Below, piece after piece: positions 36,133-44,351 of a stretch of DNA of 64,000 nt. The notes below the pieces were generated by a model, which searched no databases, was not told where the DNA came from, and saw only the letters and a list, made by a program, of their open reading frames with translations. The stretch's first letter is position 1. The number at the start of each line of letters is the position of its first letter. The stretch covers positions 1-64,000 of the forward strand of contig CALVAY010000007.1 of assembly GCA_944325665.1 (NCBI GenBank), in the 5' to 3' direction. The position numbers and the translations under genes are program-made. Source of the stretch: Candidatus Gastranaerophilales bacterium (GTDB taxonomy: Bacteria > Cyanobacteriota > Vampirovibrionia > Gastranaerophilales > Gastranaerophilaceae).

Positions 36133-36251
36133 TTTTCTATCCGCACTTATACTTTCACGGTTTATATTACGGCCGTTTTTAAAATAAATTTAATAATTTT
36201 TGAAAAAAAGTCAAAAAATTCGTTTAAATATATGATTTTTGTCAAATTAAA

Positions 36252-37157
36252 ATGGCCGATAATTCAAGTATTATGACAAGGGGTATAATAAGGTTTTTAT
36301 TGTTAGCATTTATGCTTTGCAACTTTATGCAAAGTTCATTCGGGTATGAAAGAATAGGGATAATTTCAGATGCCATTTTGACCCAAATTACCCCTTATAA
36401 CGCATATTTTAAAACTCCCGAGTTCTTTTTGCAGGATGTCAGAGGACACCTTGTAAAATCAGGTGTAGCCGTTGTAAGCGTTGACAATACAAAAAGACTC
36501 CTTACACGAATGGGTGTAAGTCAAAATGATATTGAAGCCCTTGGTGCATTGCAGCAAGGTTATGATTTAGACTATGCGCTTTTAAAAAATGTTGCAAGAG
36601 CAATCGGGGTTAAAAAACTTGTCGTTATGACAAGCTCTATTGACATCCAAAGAGATTTTCTTAAAAACACTCTTTGGAATGTTGCAAACGTAGCAGGCAT
36701 GGACGTTGTAAACCCGACTCACAGGGTAAGTGTTTATGCAGCTTTTGTGGATGTTGAACACGAAGTTGTAATTTGGGAGCAAATTTACGCTAAAAATATC
36801 AGAAACAACAAGTTCAAAAACGTTGATACAACTATCTCAAGCAACTATGAAGGCATGCTAAGGCTTAAAGAATATTCAAAATACATAAGCCCCGAAATTT
36901 CTCATCAAGTTAAGATGAGACTTGTTGACCCGTCTTATGAAACTCCGCCAACCGTAATTAACAGGGGCAACATAGTTAAATATTTCAAAGATATGAAAAA
37001 CATTGGCTCTAAAAAACGTTTAACGGACATCGAAAACGAAAAGTGGGACAGCGAAAAATTCAGAAACGACACAAAAGAAAACTTCAAAAATGCAAAAGAT
37101 AACGTAATTCAAGGCACAAGAAACCTAAAAGGAAAAATTTTTAATGAAGACTTATAA
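36252..37157 (+). CDS. Exported protein of unknown function upstream of motA
   Basis: A 301-residue protein with a signal peptide ('GIIRFLLLAFMLCNFMQSSFG', cleavage near residue 31). The ATG at 36252 and a second at 36273 are both possible, and neither has a good SD. The mature part contains 'GVAVVSVDNTKRLLTRMGVSQ', 'ARAIGVKKLVVMTSSIDI' and 'HRVSVYAAFVDVEHEVVIWEQIY', which look like an alpha/beta domain. A long charged tail ends 'DNVIQGTRNLKGKIFNEDL'. It overlaps motA by 14 bp, so it is co-transcribed with the stator and probably acts in or near the flagellar motor in the periplasm. No family is recognised. Confidence 0.75.
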   Translation: MADNSSIMTRGIIRFLLLAFMLCNFMQSSFGYERIGIISDAILTQITPYNAYFKTPEFFLQDVRGHLVKSGVAVVSVDNTKRLLTRMGVSQNDIEALGALQQGYDLDYALLKNVARAIGVKKLVVMTSSIDIQRDFLKNTLWNVANVAGMDVVNPTHRVSVYAAFVDVEHEVVIWEQIYAKNIRNNKFKNVDTTISSNYEGMLRLKEYSKYISPEISHQVKMRLVDPSYETPPTVINRGNIVKYFKDMKNIGSKKRLTDIENEKWDSEKFRNDTKENFKNAKDNVIQGTRNLKGKIFNEDL

Positions 37158-37947
37158 GTACAAATTTGATATCGCTATTATCCTCTTTGTAGGCTTGTTT
37201 GCCTTGTTTGCACCGATTATTATTAAAACAAAATCAATAAGCACACTAATTGCCCCTCACGCACTTTTAATCGTAATTGGCGGAACGCTTTGTGCGGGGT
37301 GTTTAAGTTTTTCCTTGGAAGAAATTGTCAGGGCATTTTTATCCTTAAAAAAATTATTTCTCCAAGAAAGCGATAACAGGATTATTGCGCTATCAAGCGA
37401 AATAATTGAGCTTGCAAAAATATCACGCTCTAAAGGAATTTTAGAACTTGCAAGATACCTTGAGTGCATTGAAAATCCTTATTTGAAAAAGGCTGTTGAA
37501 AATCTTCTTGAGCAAAACGATACCGAGGTTTTAAGAGAAAATCTTAATATGATGAGCTTTTATGAAAATAAAGAAGATTTTAAATATATAGAAATTTTTG
37601 AAGAGCTTGGGGGCTACGCACCGACTTTTGGGATTGTCGGAGCAATAATAGGGCTTATTCAAATAAGCAGTATAAATTCAGACCCCAAAGCATTACTTGG
37701 CGGTATTGCAACAGCTTTTATAGCAACGATTTACGGGGTCGGCAGTGCCAATTTAATTTTCCTGCCCCTTGCAAAAAAGCTTAAAAACATCCTAAACGAA
37801 AAACTTTTAGAGCAAGAAATAATAACAAGCGCTATTTTAGACATTTCTAATATGCAAAGCTCAATTATAATAAGTGAAAAATTAAACAGATTGATTATGC
37901 AAAGCCAAAGCGAAAAGAAAGGAAAGGTTCTGCCTTTTGCCGCATAG
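37144..37947 (+). CDS. motA: Flagellar stator protein MotA
   Basis: A 267-residue MotA/PomA family membrane protein with four transmembrane segments (~8-26, ~34-52, ~158-178, ~185-207). Family stretches are 'LIVIGGTLCAGCLSFSLEEI', 'IFEELGGYAPTFGIVGAIIGLI' and 'GGIATAFIATIYGVGSANLIFLPLAKKLK'. The cytoplasmic loop carries the charged residues that touch the rotor. MotA with MotB forms the ion channel of the motor. The stop (TAG) is followed immediately by the motB ATG. Confidence 0.95.
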   Translation: MKTYKYKFDIAIILFVGLFALFAPIIIKTKSISTLIAPHALLIVIGGTLCAGCLSFSLEEIVRAFLSLKKLFLQESDNRIIALSSEIIELAKISRSKGILELARYLECIENPYLKKAVENLLEQNDTEVLRENLNMMSFYENKEDFKYIEIFEELGGYAPTFGIVGAIIGLIQISSINSDPKALLGGIATAFIATIYGVGSANLIFLPLAKKLKNILNEKLLEQEIITSAILDISNMQSSIIISEKLNRLIMQSQSEKKGKVLPFAA

Positions 37948-38673
37948 ATGAACAATTTATATGAAAAATATAAAAATTTTTATAAAAGAGCCGATAAGGA
38001 GCAGAAGAAAAATCATCTTAACCGCTGGGTAGTTTCTTATGCAGATTTTACAACGGTTTTGCTTGCAATTTTTATGGTGCTTTGGGCATATAACGGCTTA
38101 AATATTTCAGATACCGCCGAAGCCAAAATAAAAAAAGAAGAACAAAAAAGACAAGAAGAGCAAATAAAGGACAAAGGCCCGAATTACTTGCTTGACGGGG
38201 TTAAAAACCCTTCCGATTCAAAGGATATAAAAATAATTGAATTTGAAAAAATGGCAAACAACATAAATTCAACACTTGAAGGTGAAAACAAGGTTGAAAT
38301 TATCACACAGAAGGGTCAAATAACCATTCGTTTAGGCGAAGGAGTGCTTTTTGACGAAGGTTCTGCTATAATAAAACCAAATGCGAAAAAAACGCTGGAT
38401 AAACTTGCCCAACAAATTAAAAATTGCGATAATAAAATAAGAATTGAAGGACACAGCGACAACACACCAATCAGAAATTCAAAATATTCTTCAAACTGGG
38501 AGTTGTCCTCCGCAAGAGCAGTTAATATCGTAAGATATTTAATCGAAAATTCAAAAATAGAAAAATCACGCCTGAGCGCTTCAGGATATGCGGATAATGT
38601 CCCTGTTGCAACTAACAAAACCCAAGAAGGCAGGGCAAAAAACCGAAGAGTAGATATTATAATAATAAATTAA
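37948..38673 (+). CDS. motB: Flagellar stator protein MotB
   Basis: A 241-residue MotB. A basic N-terminus leads to 'RWVVSYADFTTVLLAIFMVLWAY', where the Asp of YADF is the ion-binding residue in the single membrane helix. Residues ~115-241 form an OmpA-like peptidoglycan-binding domain ('IRIEGHSDNTPIRNSKYSSN', 'NWELSSARAVNIVRYLIE', 'GRAKNRRVDIII'). It anchors the stator to the wall. YADF and the Tyr-rich helix do not by themselves settle proton against sodium coupling. It directly abuts motA. Confidence 0.95.
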   Translation: MNNLYEKYKNFYKRADKEQKKNHLNRWVVSYADFTTVLLAIFMVLWAYNGLNISDTAEAKIKKEEQKRQEEQIKDKGPNYLLDGVKNPSDSKDIKIIEFEKMANNINSTLEGENKVEIITQKGQITIRLGEGVLFDEGSAIIKPNAKKTLDKLAQQIKNCDNKIRIEGHSDNTPIRNSKYSSNWELSSARAVNIVRYLIENSKIEKSRLSASGYADNVPVATNKTQEGRAKNRRVDIIIIN

Positions 38674-38685
38674 CGGAGTTAAGAT

Positions 38686-39309
38686 ATGTCAAAACCATTG
38701 CAGCCAAAGGACGCTAAACCAAAAGAAGAAGAAGTGGCTCAAAAAAATATAAACAGTGTTAATCCAAACATTATGATACTTGCAAACACAATTGTTACAA
38801 TTATTGTGCTTGCGGTGTTTATGGTTATCATGTATTCACTTTTTGATTCTATGATTACAAAGAAAATTTCTTCTTTCCACAACATTGAAGAGCAAATTGA
38901 TGAAGAAGCTACAAACGTTGAGGATGAAAGAGGGATGTTATTGGATTTAGGCGACTTTATCCTAAACCTTGCAGATATTGACCACAGAAGATATTTAAAA
39001 GTTAACGTTGCAATGGAGCTGTCTAAAACTGAAGAAGAAATTGAACTTTTAAACACACCTCAAGAAAAAGGCGGACACGGCAGCGCACCTGCTGACCCTA
39101 TGGAAGCAATTGCAGCTGAGATGGAGCAATTCAAACCTGCAATTCGTGATGCAATTATTACGGTTATGTCAAATAAAACCTCTGACGAACTTTCAAGCAC
39201 AACAGGAAAAGAGCTTGCCAAAGAAGAAATTAAAGAAATGGTCAACAATGTCTTTGGCGGTCAAAGAGAAGTTTTAAGAGTAAGTTTCGGTCAATTTATT
39301 ATCCAGTAA
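38686..39309 (+). CDS. fliL: Flagellar basal-body protein FliL
   Basis: A 207-residue FliL: a Lys/Glu-rich cytoplasmic N-terminus, one membrane helix (~33-55, 'IVTIIVLAVFMVIMYSLF') and a periplasmic domain. 'LLDLGDFILNLADIDHRRYLKVNVAMELSK' and 'PAIRDAIITVMSNKTSDELSSTTGKELAKEEI' are the family signature. The insert 'GGHGSAPADPMEAIAAEMEQ' between them looks like an extra loop. FliL supports stator function. A good SD (GGAG) follows the motB stop. Confidence 0.93.
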   Translation: MSKPLQPKDAKPKEEEVAQKNINSVNPNIMILANTIVTIIVLAVFMVIMYSLFDSMITKKISSFHNIEEQIDEEATNVEDERGMLLDLGDFILNLADIDHRRYLKVNVAMELSKTEEEIELLNTPQEKGGHGSAPADPMEAIAAEMEQFKPAIRDAIITVMSNKTSDELSSTTGKELAKEEIKEMVNNVFGGQREVLRVSFGQFIIQ

Positions 39310-39317
39310 GGTAAAAA

Positions 39318-39740
39318 ATGGAAGAAAACTTAGAAAATACAAGCACTGAACAAGAAATTACACCAAGTGAGGAAATTTTAGTCCAACCCCCCGCAGATGA
39401 AAAACCAAAGGCGGATATGGATCTTATTTGCGTTTCTCCTGTTGAATTTATGCCCTTTGAGGACAGTGAAAACTACCTTAGCGATGATAATAAGCACAAT
39501 TTAGACATTATGCAAGACGTAAAATTGCACATAAGCGTTGAATTGGGACGCGCAAAAAGCTCGGTTAAGAAAATTCTCGACCTTACAAAAGGCTCAATTG
39601 TCGAATTAAACAAGGTTGCAGGAGAGCAAGTCGAGCTTTATGCAAACGGAAAATTCATAGCGTACGGCGAAGTTATTGTAATTGAGGACAAATTCGGACT
39701 TCGGGTTACAAGCATCGCACATCAAAATATTCACAGATAA
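39318..39740 (+). CDS. fliN: Flagellar motor switch protein FliN
   Basis: A 140-residue protein whose last ~80 residues are a FliN/SpoA domain: 'IMQDVKLHISVELGRAKSSVKKIL', 'LTKGSIVELNKVAGEQVELYANGKFIAYGEVIVIEDKFGLRVTSI'. The N-terminal 60 residues are acidic and low in complexity. FliN forms the lower C-ring and binds export components and CheY-P. It is last in the motA-motB-fliL-fliN unit and is followed by a terminator. Confidence 0.94.
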   Translation: MEENLENTSTEQEITPSEEILVQPPADEKPKADMDLICVSPVEFMPFEDSENYLSDDNKHNLDIMQDVKLHISVELGRAKSSVKKILDLTKGSIVELNKVAGEQVELYANGKFIAYGEVIVIEDKFGLRVTSIAHQNIHR

Positions 39741-39741
39741 A

Positions 39742-39777
39742 AAAATGCACCGCCTAAACGGTGCATTTTAAGTTTTT
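39742..39777. terminator. Bidirectional terminator, fliN / rubrerythrin
   Basis: An 11-bp perfect stem AAAATGCACCG with CGGTGCATTTT and a 6-nt loop. T-rich sequence lies on both sides, between two convergent genes. Confidence 0.9.
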
Positions 39778-39785
39778 TGGGTTGC

Positions 39786-40331
39786 TTATTTATTAAAATA
39801 TCTTTTTAATAAACCGTCAAAGCCTCTGCCGTGGCGAGCTTCGTCTTTAGCCATTTCATGAACTGTATCGTGGATAGCGTCATAGCCAAGTTCTTTTGCT
39901 CTTTTTGCAATATCAAGTTTGCCTTGGCATGCACCGTGTTCAGCATCAGCTCTCATTTCAAGGTTCTTTTTAGTTGAAGATGTTACAACTTCGCCTAATA
40001 ATTCGGCAAATTTTGCAGCGTGTTCAGCTTCCTCGTAAGCATATCTTTTGAATGCTTCGGCAATTTCAGGATAACCTTCACGCTCAGCTTGTCTGCTCAT
40101 TGCAAGGTACATACCAACTTCTGTACATTCACCTGCAAAGTTAGCTTTTAAACCTTCAACAACCATTGGGTCAAGACCTTCTGTTGTTGCAATTGTGTGT
40201 TCGCAAGCGTAAACTTTATCAGAGCCTTCGCCTACTATATTAAATGTTGTTGCACCGCATAGAGGGCATTTTTCGGGCTGTTTATCAGCTTCAGTTGACC
40301 AACCGCAAACGCTACATACAAATTTTGTCAT
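39786..40331 (-). CDS. Reverse rubrerythrin (peroxide reductase)
   Basis: A 181-residue rubrerythrin with the domain order reversed. The rubredoxin-like Cys4 site is at the N-terminus (CSVCGWS...CPLCG, residues ~6-26) and the diiron four-helix domain follows, with '[17 protein letters not shown]', '[16 protein letters not shown]' and '[13 protein letters not shown]'. Known reverse rubrerythrins of anaerobes reduce hydrogen peroxide with electrons from NADH via a rubredoxin reductase. It overlaps the perR-like gene by 20 bp, with SD AAAAGGAGAAAG, so it shares the peroxide-responsive promoter. Confidence 0.92.
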   Translation of the reverse strand: MTKFVCSVCGWSTEADKQPEKCPLCGATTFNIVGEGSDKVYACEHTIATTEGLDPMVVEGLKANFAGECTEVGMYLAMSRQAEREGYPEIAEAFKRYAYEEAEHAAKFAELLGEVVTSSTKKNLEMRADAEHGACQGKLDIAKRAKELGYDAIHDTVHEMAKDEARHGRGFDGLLKRYFNK

Positions 40332-40716
40332 TTTCTTTCTCCTTTTCTATACACTCACGGCATATTCCGTGAAACACTATGTCATAACTGTTAATTATAA
40401 AACCTGTTTTCTCTTGTGCTCTTATTACAACCTCGGGAGCAACTTCTTTATCAATATCAAAAATTCTTCCGCACTTTTGGCAAATAAAGTGATAGTGCTC
40501 AAATGTATTATGGTCAAAATGTGCCTTTTCCTCAAGTCCCTCGATTTTTTTAATACGACCTGATGATGCCATTTTGTTTAAATTACGATAAACTGTCGCA
40601 AGAGAAATGTTGCTGTTCGCCTTCTTTAAAATGTCATAGATATATTCAGCACTCGGGTGAACAACATTTTCTTTTAAAATTTCGTATATTTCTTCTCGCT
40701 GTTTTGAGTAATTCAT
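40312..40716 (-). CDS. Fur-family regulator, PerR-like
   Basis: About 134 residues from the ATG at 40716; a GTG at 40725 is an alternative. The winged helix is at ~1-80 ('[20 protein letters not shown]') and the metal-binding/dimer part has '[24 protein letters not shown]'. Structural zinc would use the CxxC pairs 'CQKC' and 'CREC'. PerR-type function is inferred from the partner gene (reverse rubrerythrin) and the nearby operator, because Fur and PerR cannot be split by sequence alone. The regulator probably represses its own operon until peroxide or iron status changes. Confidence 0.88.
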   Translation of the reverse strand: MNYSKQREEIYEILKENVVHPSAEYIYDILKKANSNISLATVYRNLNKMASSGRIKKIEGLEEKAHFDHNTFEHYHFICQKCGRIFDIDKEVAPEVVIRAQEKTGFIINSYDIVFHGICRECIEKEKENDKICM

Positions 40717-40743
40717 ATTAACCACGCTATTTTTAAAGAAAAG

Positions 40744-40786
40744 TGATAATAATTATCAGTTTACATGATTTTTATTTTTTTGTCAA
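40744..40786 (-). promoter_or_regulatory. perR-rubrerythrin promoter with Fur/PerR box
   Basis: On the minus strand TTGACA (40781-40786), a 17-bp spacer and TAAACT (40758-40763) form a promoter. Directly after it lies TGATAATAATTATCA (40744-40758), a perfect 7-1-7 inverted repeat identical to the core Fur-family consensus TGATAATNATTATCA. A regulator bound there would cover the -10 and the transcription start. Confidence 0.85.
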
Positions 40787-40794
40787 TACTATGC

Positions 40795-40827
40795 CACATT
40801 GCGAAGCGTCAAACAATGTGTTATATT
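40795..40827 (+). promoter_or_regulatory. gmhA promoter with inverted repeat
   Basis: TTGCGA (40799-40804), 17 bp and TATATT (40822-40827) form a promoter towards gmhA. CACATTG (40795-40801) and CAATGTG (40814-40820) are perfect inverted arms overlapping the -35 and the spacer, a possible operator. Confidence 0.5.
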
Positions 40828-40858
40828 AGATATATACAGTTTAGATGGATGTTGAGTT

Positions 40859-41446
40859 TTGGACGATATTAAAAATTATATTTCGCATTCGATTGAGTTG
40901 AAACAGGCTATTTACAACAATAACCACCTTTTGTTGAAAATTTATCAGGCAGGACAGCTTGCAATATCGACCTTAAAAAGAAAAGGTAAAATCATAATCG
41001 CAGGAAACGGCGGTTCTGCGGCTGACGCTATGCATATGGCTGCCGAATTTAATGTCAAATTTTACAGCGCAAGACAAGCCCTTGCTGCTGTTGCACTTGG
41101 GACAAATACCTGTGTTTTAACGGCAATATCCAACGATTTTGACTATGAGTACTCTTTTTCAAGAGAGCTTGAGGCAATAGGGTGCGAAAACGACGTCCTT
41201 ATAGCTATTTCAACAAGCGGACACTCAAAAAACATCTTAAGTTTAATTGACAGTGCAAAAAAGAAAAATATTCCTATTATCTTTATAACAAGTGAAATGC
41301 TGGGTGAGATGTACCTTAAAAAGGTTGATATTCCAATTTGCGTACCTTCGCATGACACACCGATTATTCAAGAATCTCACCTTATGATTGAGCATTTAAT
41401 TTGCTATGAAGTTGAAAAAGAAATGCAAAACTATCGCTTAAGCTAA
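40859..41446 (+). CDS. gmhA: Sedoheptulose-7-phosphate (phosphoheptose) isomerase
   Basis: A 195-residue SIS-domain protein converting sedoheptulose-7-P to heptose-7-P for LPS core heptose. 'IIIAGNGGSAADAMHMAAEF' is the GmhA sugar-phosphate loop, with 'VLIAISTSGHSKNIL' and 'THDTPIIQESHLMIEHLICYEVE'-like C-terminal blocks ('SHDTPIIQESHLMIEHLICY') holding the catalytic His and Glu. The start must be the TTG at 40859, since a stop lies two codons upstream in frame and no other start precedes the conserved part. The gene implies an LPS-bearing outer membrane. Confidence 0.9.
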   Translation: MDDIKNYISHSIELKQAIYNNNHLLLKIYQAGQLAISTLKRKGKIIIAGNGGSAADAMHMAAEFNVKFYSARQALAAVALGTNTCVLTAISNDFDYEYSFSRELEAIGCENDVLIAISTSGHSKNILSLIDSAKKKNIPIIFITSEMLGEMYLKKVDIPICVPSHDTPIIQESHLMIEHLICYEVEKEMQNYRLS

Positions 41447-41447
41447 G

Positions 41448-42494
41448 CTACTGAACGATTTTGCTTAAGCCTTGCGGAGAATCAACATTTCTTTTTAATT
41501 TTAGGGCAATTTTCAATGCCAAAAGCTGAATTATAAAGACTTTTGCAAGAGTTGTGCTGATTTCATCCTCAAAGCGCGGAAACTCTACGAAAATTTTCGC
41601 ATCAAGATTTTCCTTATTATCAGTAATAACAACACTTTTAGGCTTATAGTTATCTTTTATTCTATTAAAATTCTTAAGTTCAAATTCGCTTATATCGCCT
41701 GATAAAATCTCAATTAAGGTATCAATTTTATTTAAAACCGCAACGTGTCCGTGTACAAATTCACCCATAGAGTAAGCGTTTACATCAATGTATGAAGTTT
41801 CTCTGATTTTAAGTGCAGCCTCTCTTGCAATCTCGTAATTAATACCTTGACCAACCACGGGGAAATTTTTTCTTTTAGAGAGAAAATCTGCCGCTTTATC
41901 AATGTTTTTAATATTTTCAGGCAATGAAGCAATGTTTTGTGCAAGTTCATTTATATTTTTAAGATAAGACGCAACGTCTTTCAATTTATTTTGACCGATT
42001 TTTACCGCACACAAGTAAAGTGCCAAAATTGAAGCACTGAAAGACTTTGTGGCAGCGATTGAGTTTTCAACTCCGGTATTTATATTCATTTTATAATCGC
42101 AAAGGTTATAAAGGGTCGAATTGTCGTTATTCACAATCGCAACAGTCTTTGCACCTTTTTCTTTTGCTAAATTTGCGGCATTTAAGGTGTCAAAAGTTTC
42201 TCCGGATTGGCTTATAAAGAAATAAAGGGAGTTTGCATCAATCTGCTTTGACAAATCGCATAAAAATTCACCTGAAAACTCAACACTTGTGGGAACATCT
42301 GCAATTTTTTCAAAAAACTTTTTGGAAATTTGTGCACAGTTATAAGAAGAACCGCTGGCAACAATTTTTATATCTCTTACAATTAAAGGCATATCAAGTG
42401 TAACAACGTAGTTTTGAACATACTTAGAAACTAAATCGCCCAACTTTTGCGATTGCTCTAAAATTTCCTTTTCCATTTCGGTTTGTTTTTTCAT
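41448..42494 (-). CDS. Two-SIS-domain protein like the GlmS isomerase half
   Basis: A 348-residue protein matching the C-terminal isomerase half of glucosamine-6-P synthase but with no glutaminase domain. 'VASGSSYNCAQISKKFFEKI', 'FFISQSGETFDTLNAANLAKEKG' and 'NSIAATKSFSASILALYL' form the first SIS domain. 'KIRETSYIDVNAYSMGEFVHGHVAVL' and the C-terminal 'NVDSPQGLSKIV' form the second. Such stand-alone forms act as aminosugar deaminases/isomerases (GlmD, AgaS or FrlB types). The actual substrate is unknown. It converges on gmhA with one base between the stops; SD GGGAG. Confidence 0.85.
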   Translation of the reverse strand: MKKQTEMEKEILEQSQKLGDLVSKYVQNYVVTLDMPLIVRDIKIVASGSSYNCAQISKKFFEKIADVPTSVEFSGEFLCDLSKQIDANSLYFFISQSGETFDTLNAANLAKEKGAKTVAIVNNDNSTLYNLCDYKMNINTGVENSIAATKSFSASILALYLCAVKIGQNKLKDVASYLKNINELAQNIASLPENIKNIDKAADFLSKRKNFPVVGQGINYEIAREAALKIRETSYIDVNAYSMGEFVHGHVAVLNKIDTLIEILSGDISEFELKNFNRIKDNYKPKSVVITDNKENLDAKIFVEFPRFEDEISTTLAKVFIIQLLALKIALKLKRNVDSPQGLSKIVQ

Positions 42495-42540
42495 TGCACA
42501 CTCCCTAATTTCATTTTCATATCCATATTATAATATCAAT

Positions 42541-43626
42541 ATGACAAAAAGTATTTATCTTCACATTCCCTTTTGTATTAAAAAATGTGCGTACTGCTCG
42601 TTTATATCAGGCACAAATCTTGATTTAATGAGCATTTACACCGACAAATTATGCGAAGAAATTAAAAAATTTTATGACAAAACTTTACTTAACACAGTTT
42701 ACTTTGGCGGCGGAACGCCTTCTTTGCTTGAATTAAGTCATGTTGAGAAAATATTATCCTTACTTAACTTTGACGAAAATACGGAAATAACGCTTGAAGT
42801 TAACCCAAAAACTGTTGACTTAAATAAGTTAAAAGGGCTAAAGAGCCTTGGTATTAACAGAATAAGCCTTGGTGTACAAAGTTTTAATGATACCTTGCTT
42901 AAAGCGGCGGGGAGAATTCACACAAGTGAAGATGCCCTAAAAACAATAGATGAGATAAGGCTGGCGGGCTTTAAAAACCTAAGTATAGACTTAATTTACG
43001 GGCTGCCTTTTGATAATATTGAAAACTGGAAAAATACGCTAAAACAGGCAAAAAGTCTTGAACTGGAGCACATTTCTCTATACGGCTTAAAAATTGAAGA
43101 GGGCACTCCATTTTATTCTAATCCGCCAAAAAACTTGCCTGATGAGGATACACAGGCTCTTATGTATGAAATTGCAATGGAAGAATTGAGCGATTTTTAT
43201 CATTACGAATTTTCTAACTTTGCAAAAGATAAAAATCATCCCTCAAGGCACAATCTCACTTACTGGAACTTAGCTCCGTACTGGGGTTTTGGGCTTGGTG
43301 CAAGCGGATTTGTAAATTTAAAAAGATACATTAACGAAACAAATTTAAAAAATTATTTAGATAACCCTATAAAAGAAAAGAATTACGAACCCAAAGATAT
43401 GCAAAAACTGCTTGAAGAGTACATTTTTCTTGGTTTTAGAAAACAAGAAGGGATAATTTTAAAAGAGATTAACGAAAAGTTTCAAATTGATTTTGAAAAA
43501 AAATACCAAAAAATTCTTGAAAAATACCTCAAAACCAATCATCTTGAAAAAACAAAAGAAGGCTACAAGCTGACAAGGGAAGGGGTTTTGGTTTCAAATT
43601 ATATTTTGTGCGATTTTATTGACTGA
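42541..43626 (+). CDS. hemW: HemW-type radical SAM protein (heme chaperone family)
   Basis: A 361-residue radical SAM protein of the HemN/HemW group. The N-terminus 'SIYLHIPFCIKKCAYCSFISG' carries the CX3CX2C iron-sulfur motif at residues ~12-19. 'VYFGGGTPSLLE', 'TLEVNPKTVD', 'RISLGVQSFND' and 'YGLPFDNIENW' follow, and a HemN C-terminal domain closes the protein. A third/fourth 'CNFC' found in true HemN is absent, as in HemW. There is no SD: TATAAT (42529-42534) ends 6 nt before the ATG, so the mRNA is probably leaderless. Confidence 0.88.
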   Translation: MTKSIYLHIPFCIKKCAYCSFISGTNLDLMSIYTDKLCEEIKKFYDKTLLNTVYFGGGTPSLLELSHVEKILSLLNFDENTEITLEVNPKTVDLNKLKGLKSLGINRISLGVQSFNDTLLKAAGRIHTSEDALKTIDEIRLAGFKNLSIDLIYGLPFDNIENWKNTLKQAKSLELEHISLYGLKIEEGTPFYSNPPKNLPDEDTQALMYEIAMEELSDFYHYEFSNFAKDKNHPSRHNLTYWNLAPYWGFGLGASGFVNLKRYINETNLKNYLDNPIKEKNYEPKDMQKLLEEYIFLGFRKQEGIILKEINEKFQIDFEKKYQKILEKYLKTNHLEKTKEGYKLTREGVLVSNYILCDFID

Positions 43627-43684
43627 CAGGGGTAAGCTCAATATAGTTGCAAAAGAGCTAAAATAAGTCTAATATAATTTTATG

Positions 43685-44047
43685 ATGAGTGAAAATAATA
43701 AAACTCGATACACAAAACGCTGGTATGACAGCGAACCTTGGACACAAGAAGTTCTTGAAATTCTGCAAACACTCTCTATTCGCTCACATTACGAAATTTC
43801 AAGAGAAGTTATCAAGGTTGTAGATGTAATTAAGGCACAAAAAAGAGAAATGGAAGAAATGCCTTTAAGTATCGGTTTAGATAGGGTTTTAGGACTTTAT
43901 AAGGAACAGAACAAAAGAAGGTGGTATGATAACTCTTTGCCTATTTCAAGAGTATTTAAAACAGCCTCTTGCCTTTCAGACCAAGACTTTCACAACATCA
44001 TGCAAGGTATTTCAACCACATTAAAGGAAGCATGCAATGACAGATAA
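43685..44047 (+). CDS. Unknown small soluble protein
   Basis: A 120-residue protein I do not recognise. It has two similar Trp-Tyr-Asp stretches, 'TKRWYDSEPWTQEVLEILQTL' near the start and 'NKRRWYDNSLPISRVFKTA' later, and reads as mostly helical. I prefer the second ATG (43685) over 43682: TATAAT (43673-43678) ends 6 nt before it and there is no SD. It overlaps the next gene by 11 bp, so both are co-expressed. Function unknown. Confidence 0.72.
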   Translation: MSENNKTRYTKRWYDSEPWTQEVLEILQTLSIRSHYEISREVIKVVDVIKAQKREMEEMPLSIGLDRVLGLYKEQNKRRWYDNSLPISRVFKTASCLSDQDFHNIMQGISTTLKEACNDR

Positions 44048-44351
44048 AGAAGAAATAGTTGCAAATATGCAGCTTGTTGTAGAACAAATGTTTAAAGATG
44101 ATGTCGATGAAAATCCCGATTCTTTAAACGAATATTTTGACTGCTCTGCTTGCGGCAAAAACGCACCCTTGGCAGGTTCAATTCAATACGGTAAATATCG
44201 CTTGTGCAACTCTTGCGTGCTTTTAGCCGAAACAGGTTTTGCACTTAAAAAATTTGATGACATCCAAACACTAATTGATGCTATGGAAGATAAACGCCTT
44301 GAGGAGCTTTGCGACTTTATTAAAAAAGACGAAGCAAAAGGGAATAACTAG
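44037..44351 (+). CDS. Unknown protein with a zinc-ribbon-like Cys4 motif
   Basis: A 104-residue acidic protein. 'DCSACGKNAPLAGSIQYGKYRLCNSCVLLAE' places CxxC pairs at residues ~36-39 and ~59-62, which suggests a small zinc ribbon. The rest is helical and rich in Asp/Glu. It follows the previous unknown gene with an 11-bp overlap, and the SD lies inside that gene ('AAAGGAAG'). A protein- or nucleic-acid-binding adaptor is possible, but no family is recognised. It converges on the gene at 44348 with a 4-bp overlap. Confidence 0.75.
   Translation: MTDKEEIVANMQLVVEQMFKDDVDENPDSLNEYFDCSACGKNAPLAGSIQYGKYRLCNSCVLLAETGFALKKFDDIQTLIDAMEDKRLEELCDFIKKDEAKGNN

Noticed and set aside
36255-36262. GCCGATAA as a flagellar sigma-28 -10 box upstream of the motA unit
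   Set aside because: The -10 match is perfect, but no TAAA lies about 15 nt upstream, and it overlaps the first codons of the gene. The same 8-mer also occurs at 26659 next to a non-flagellar gene.
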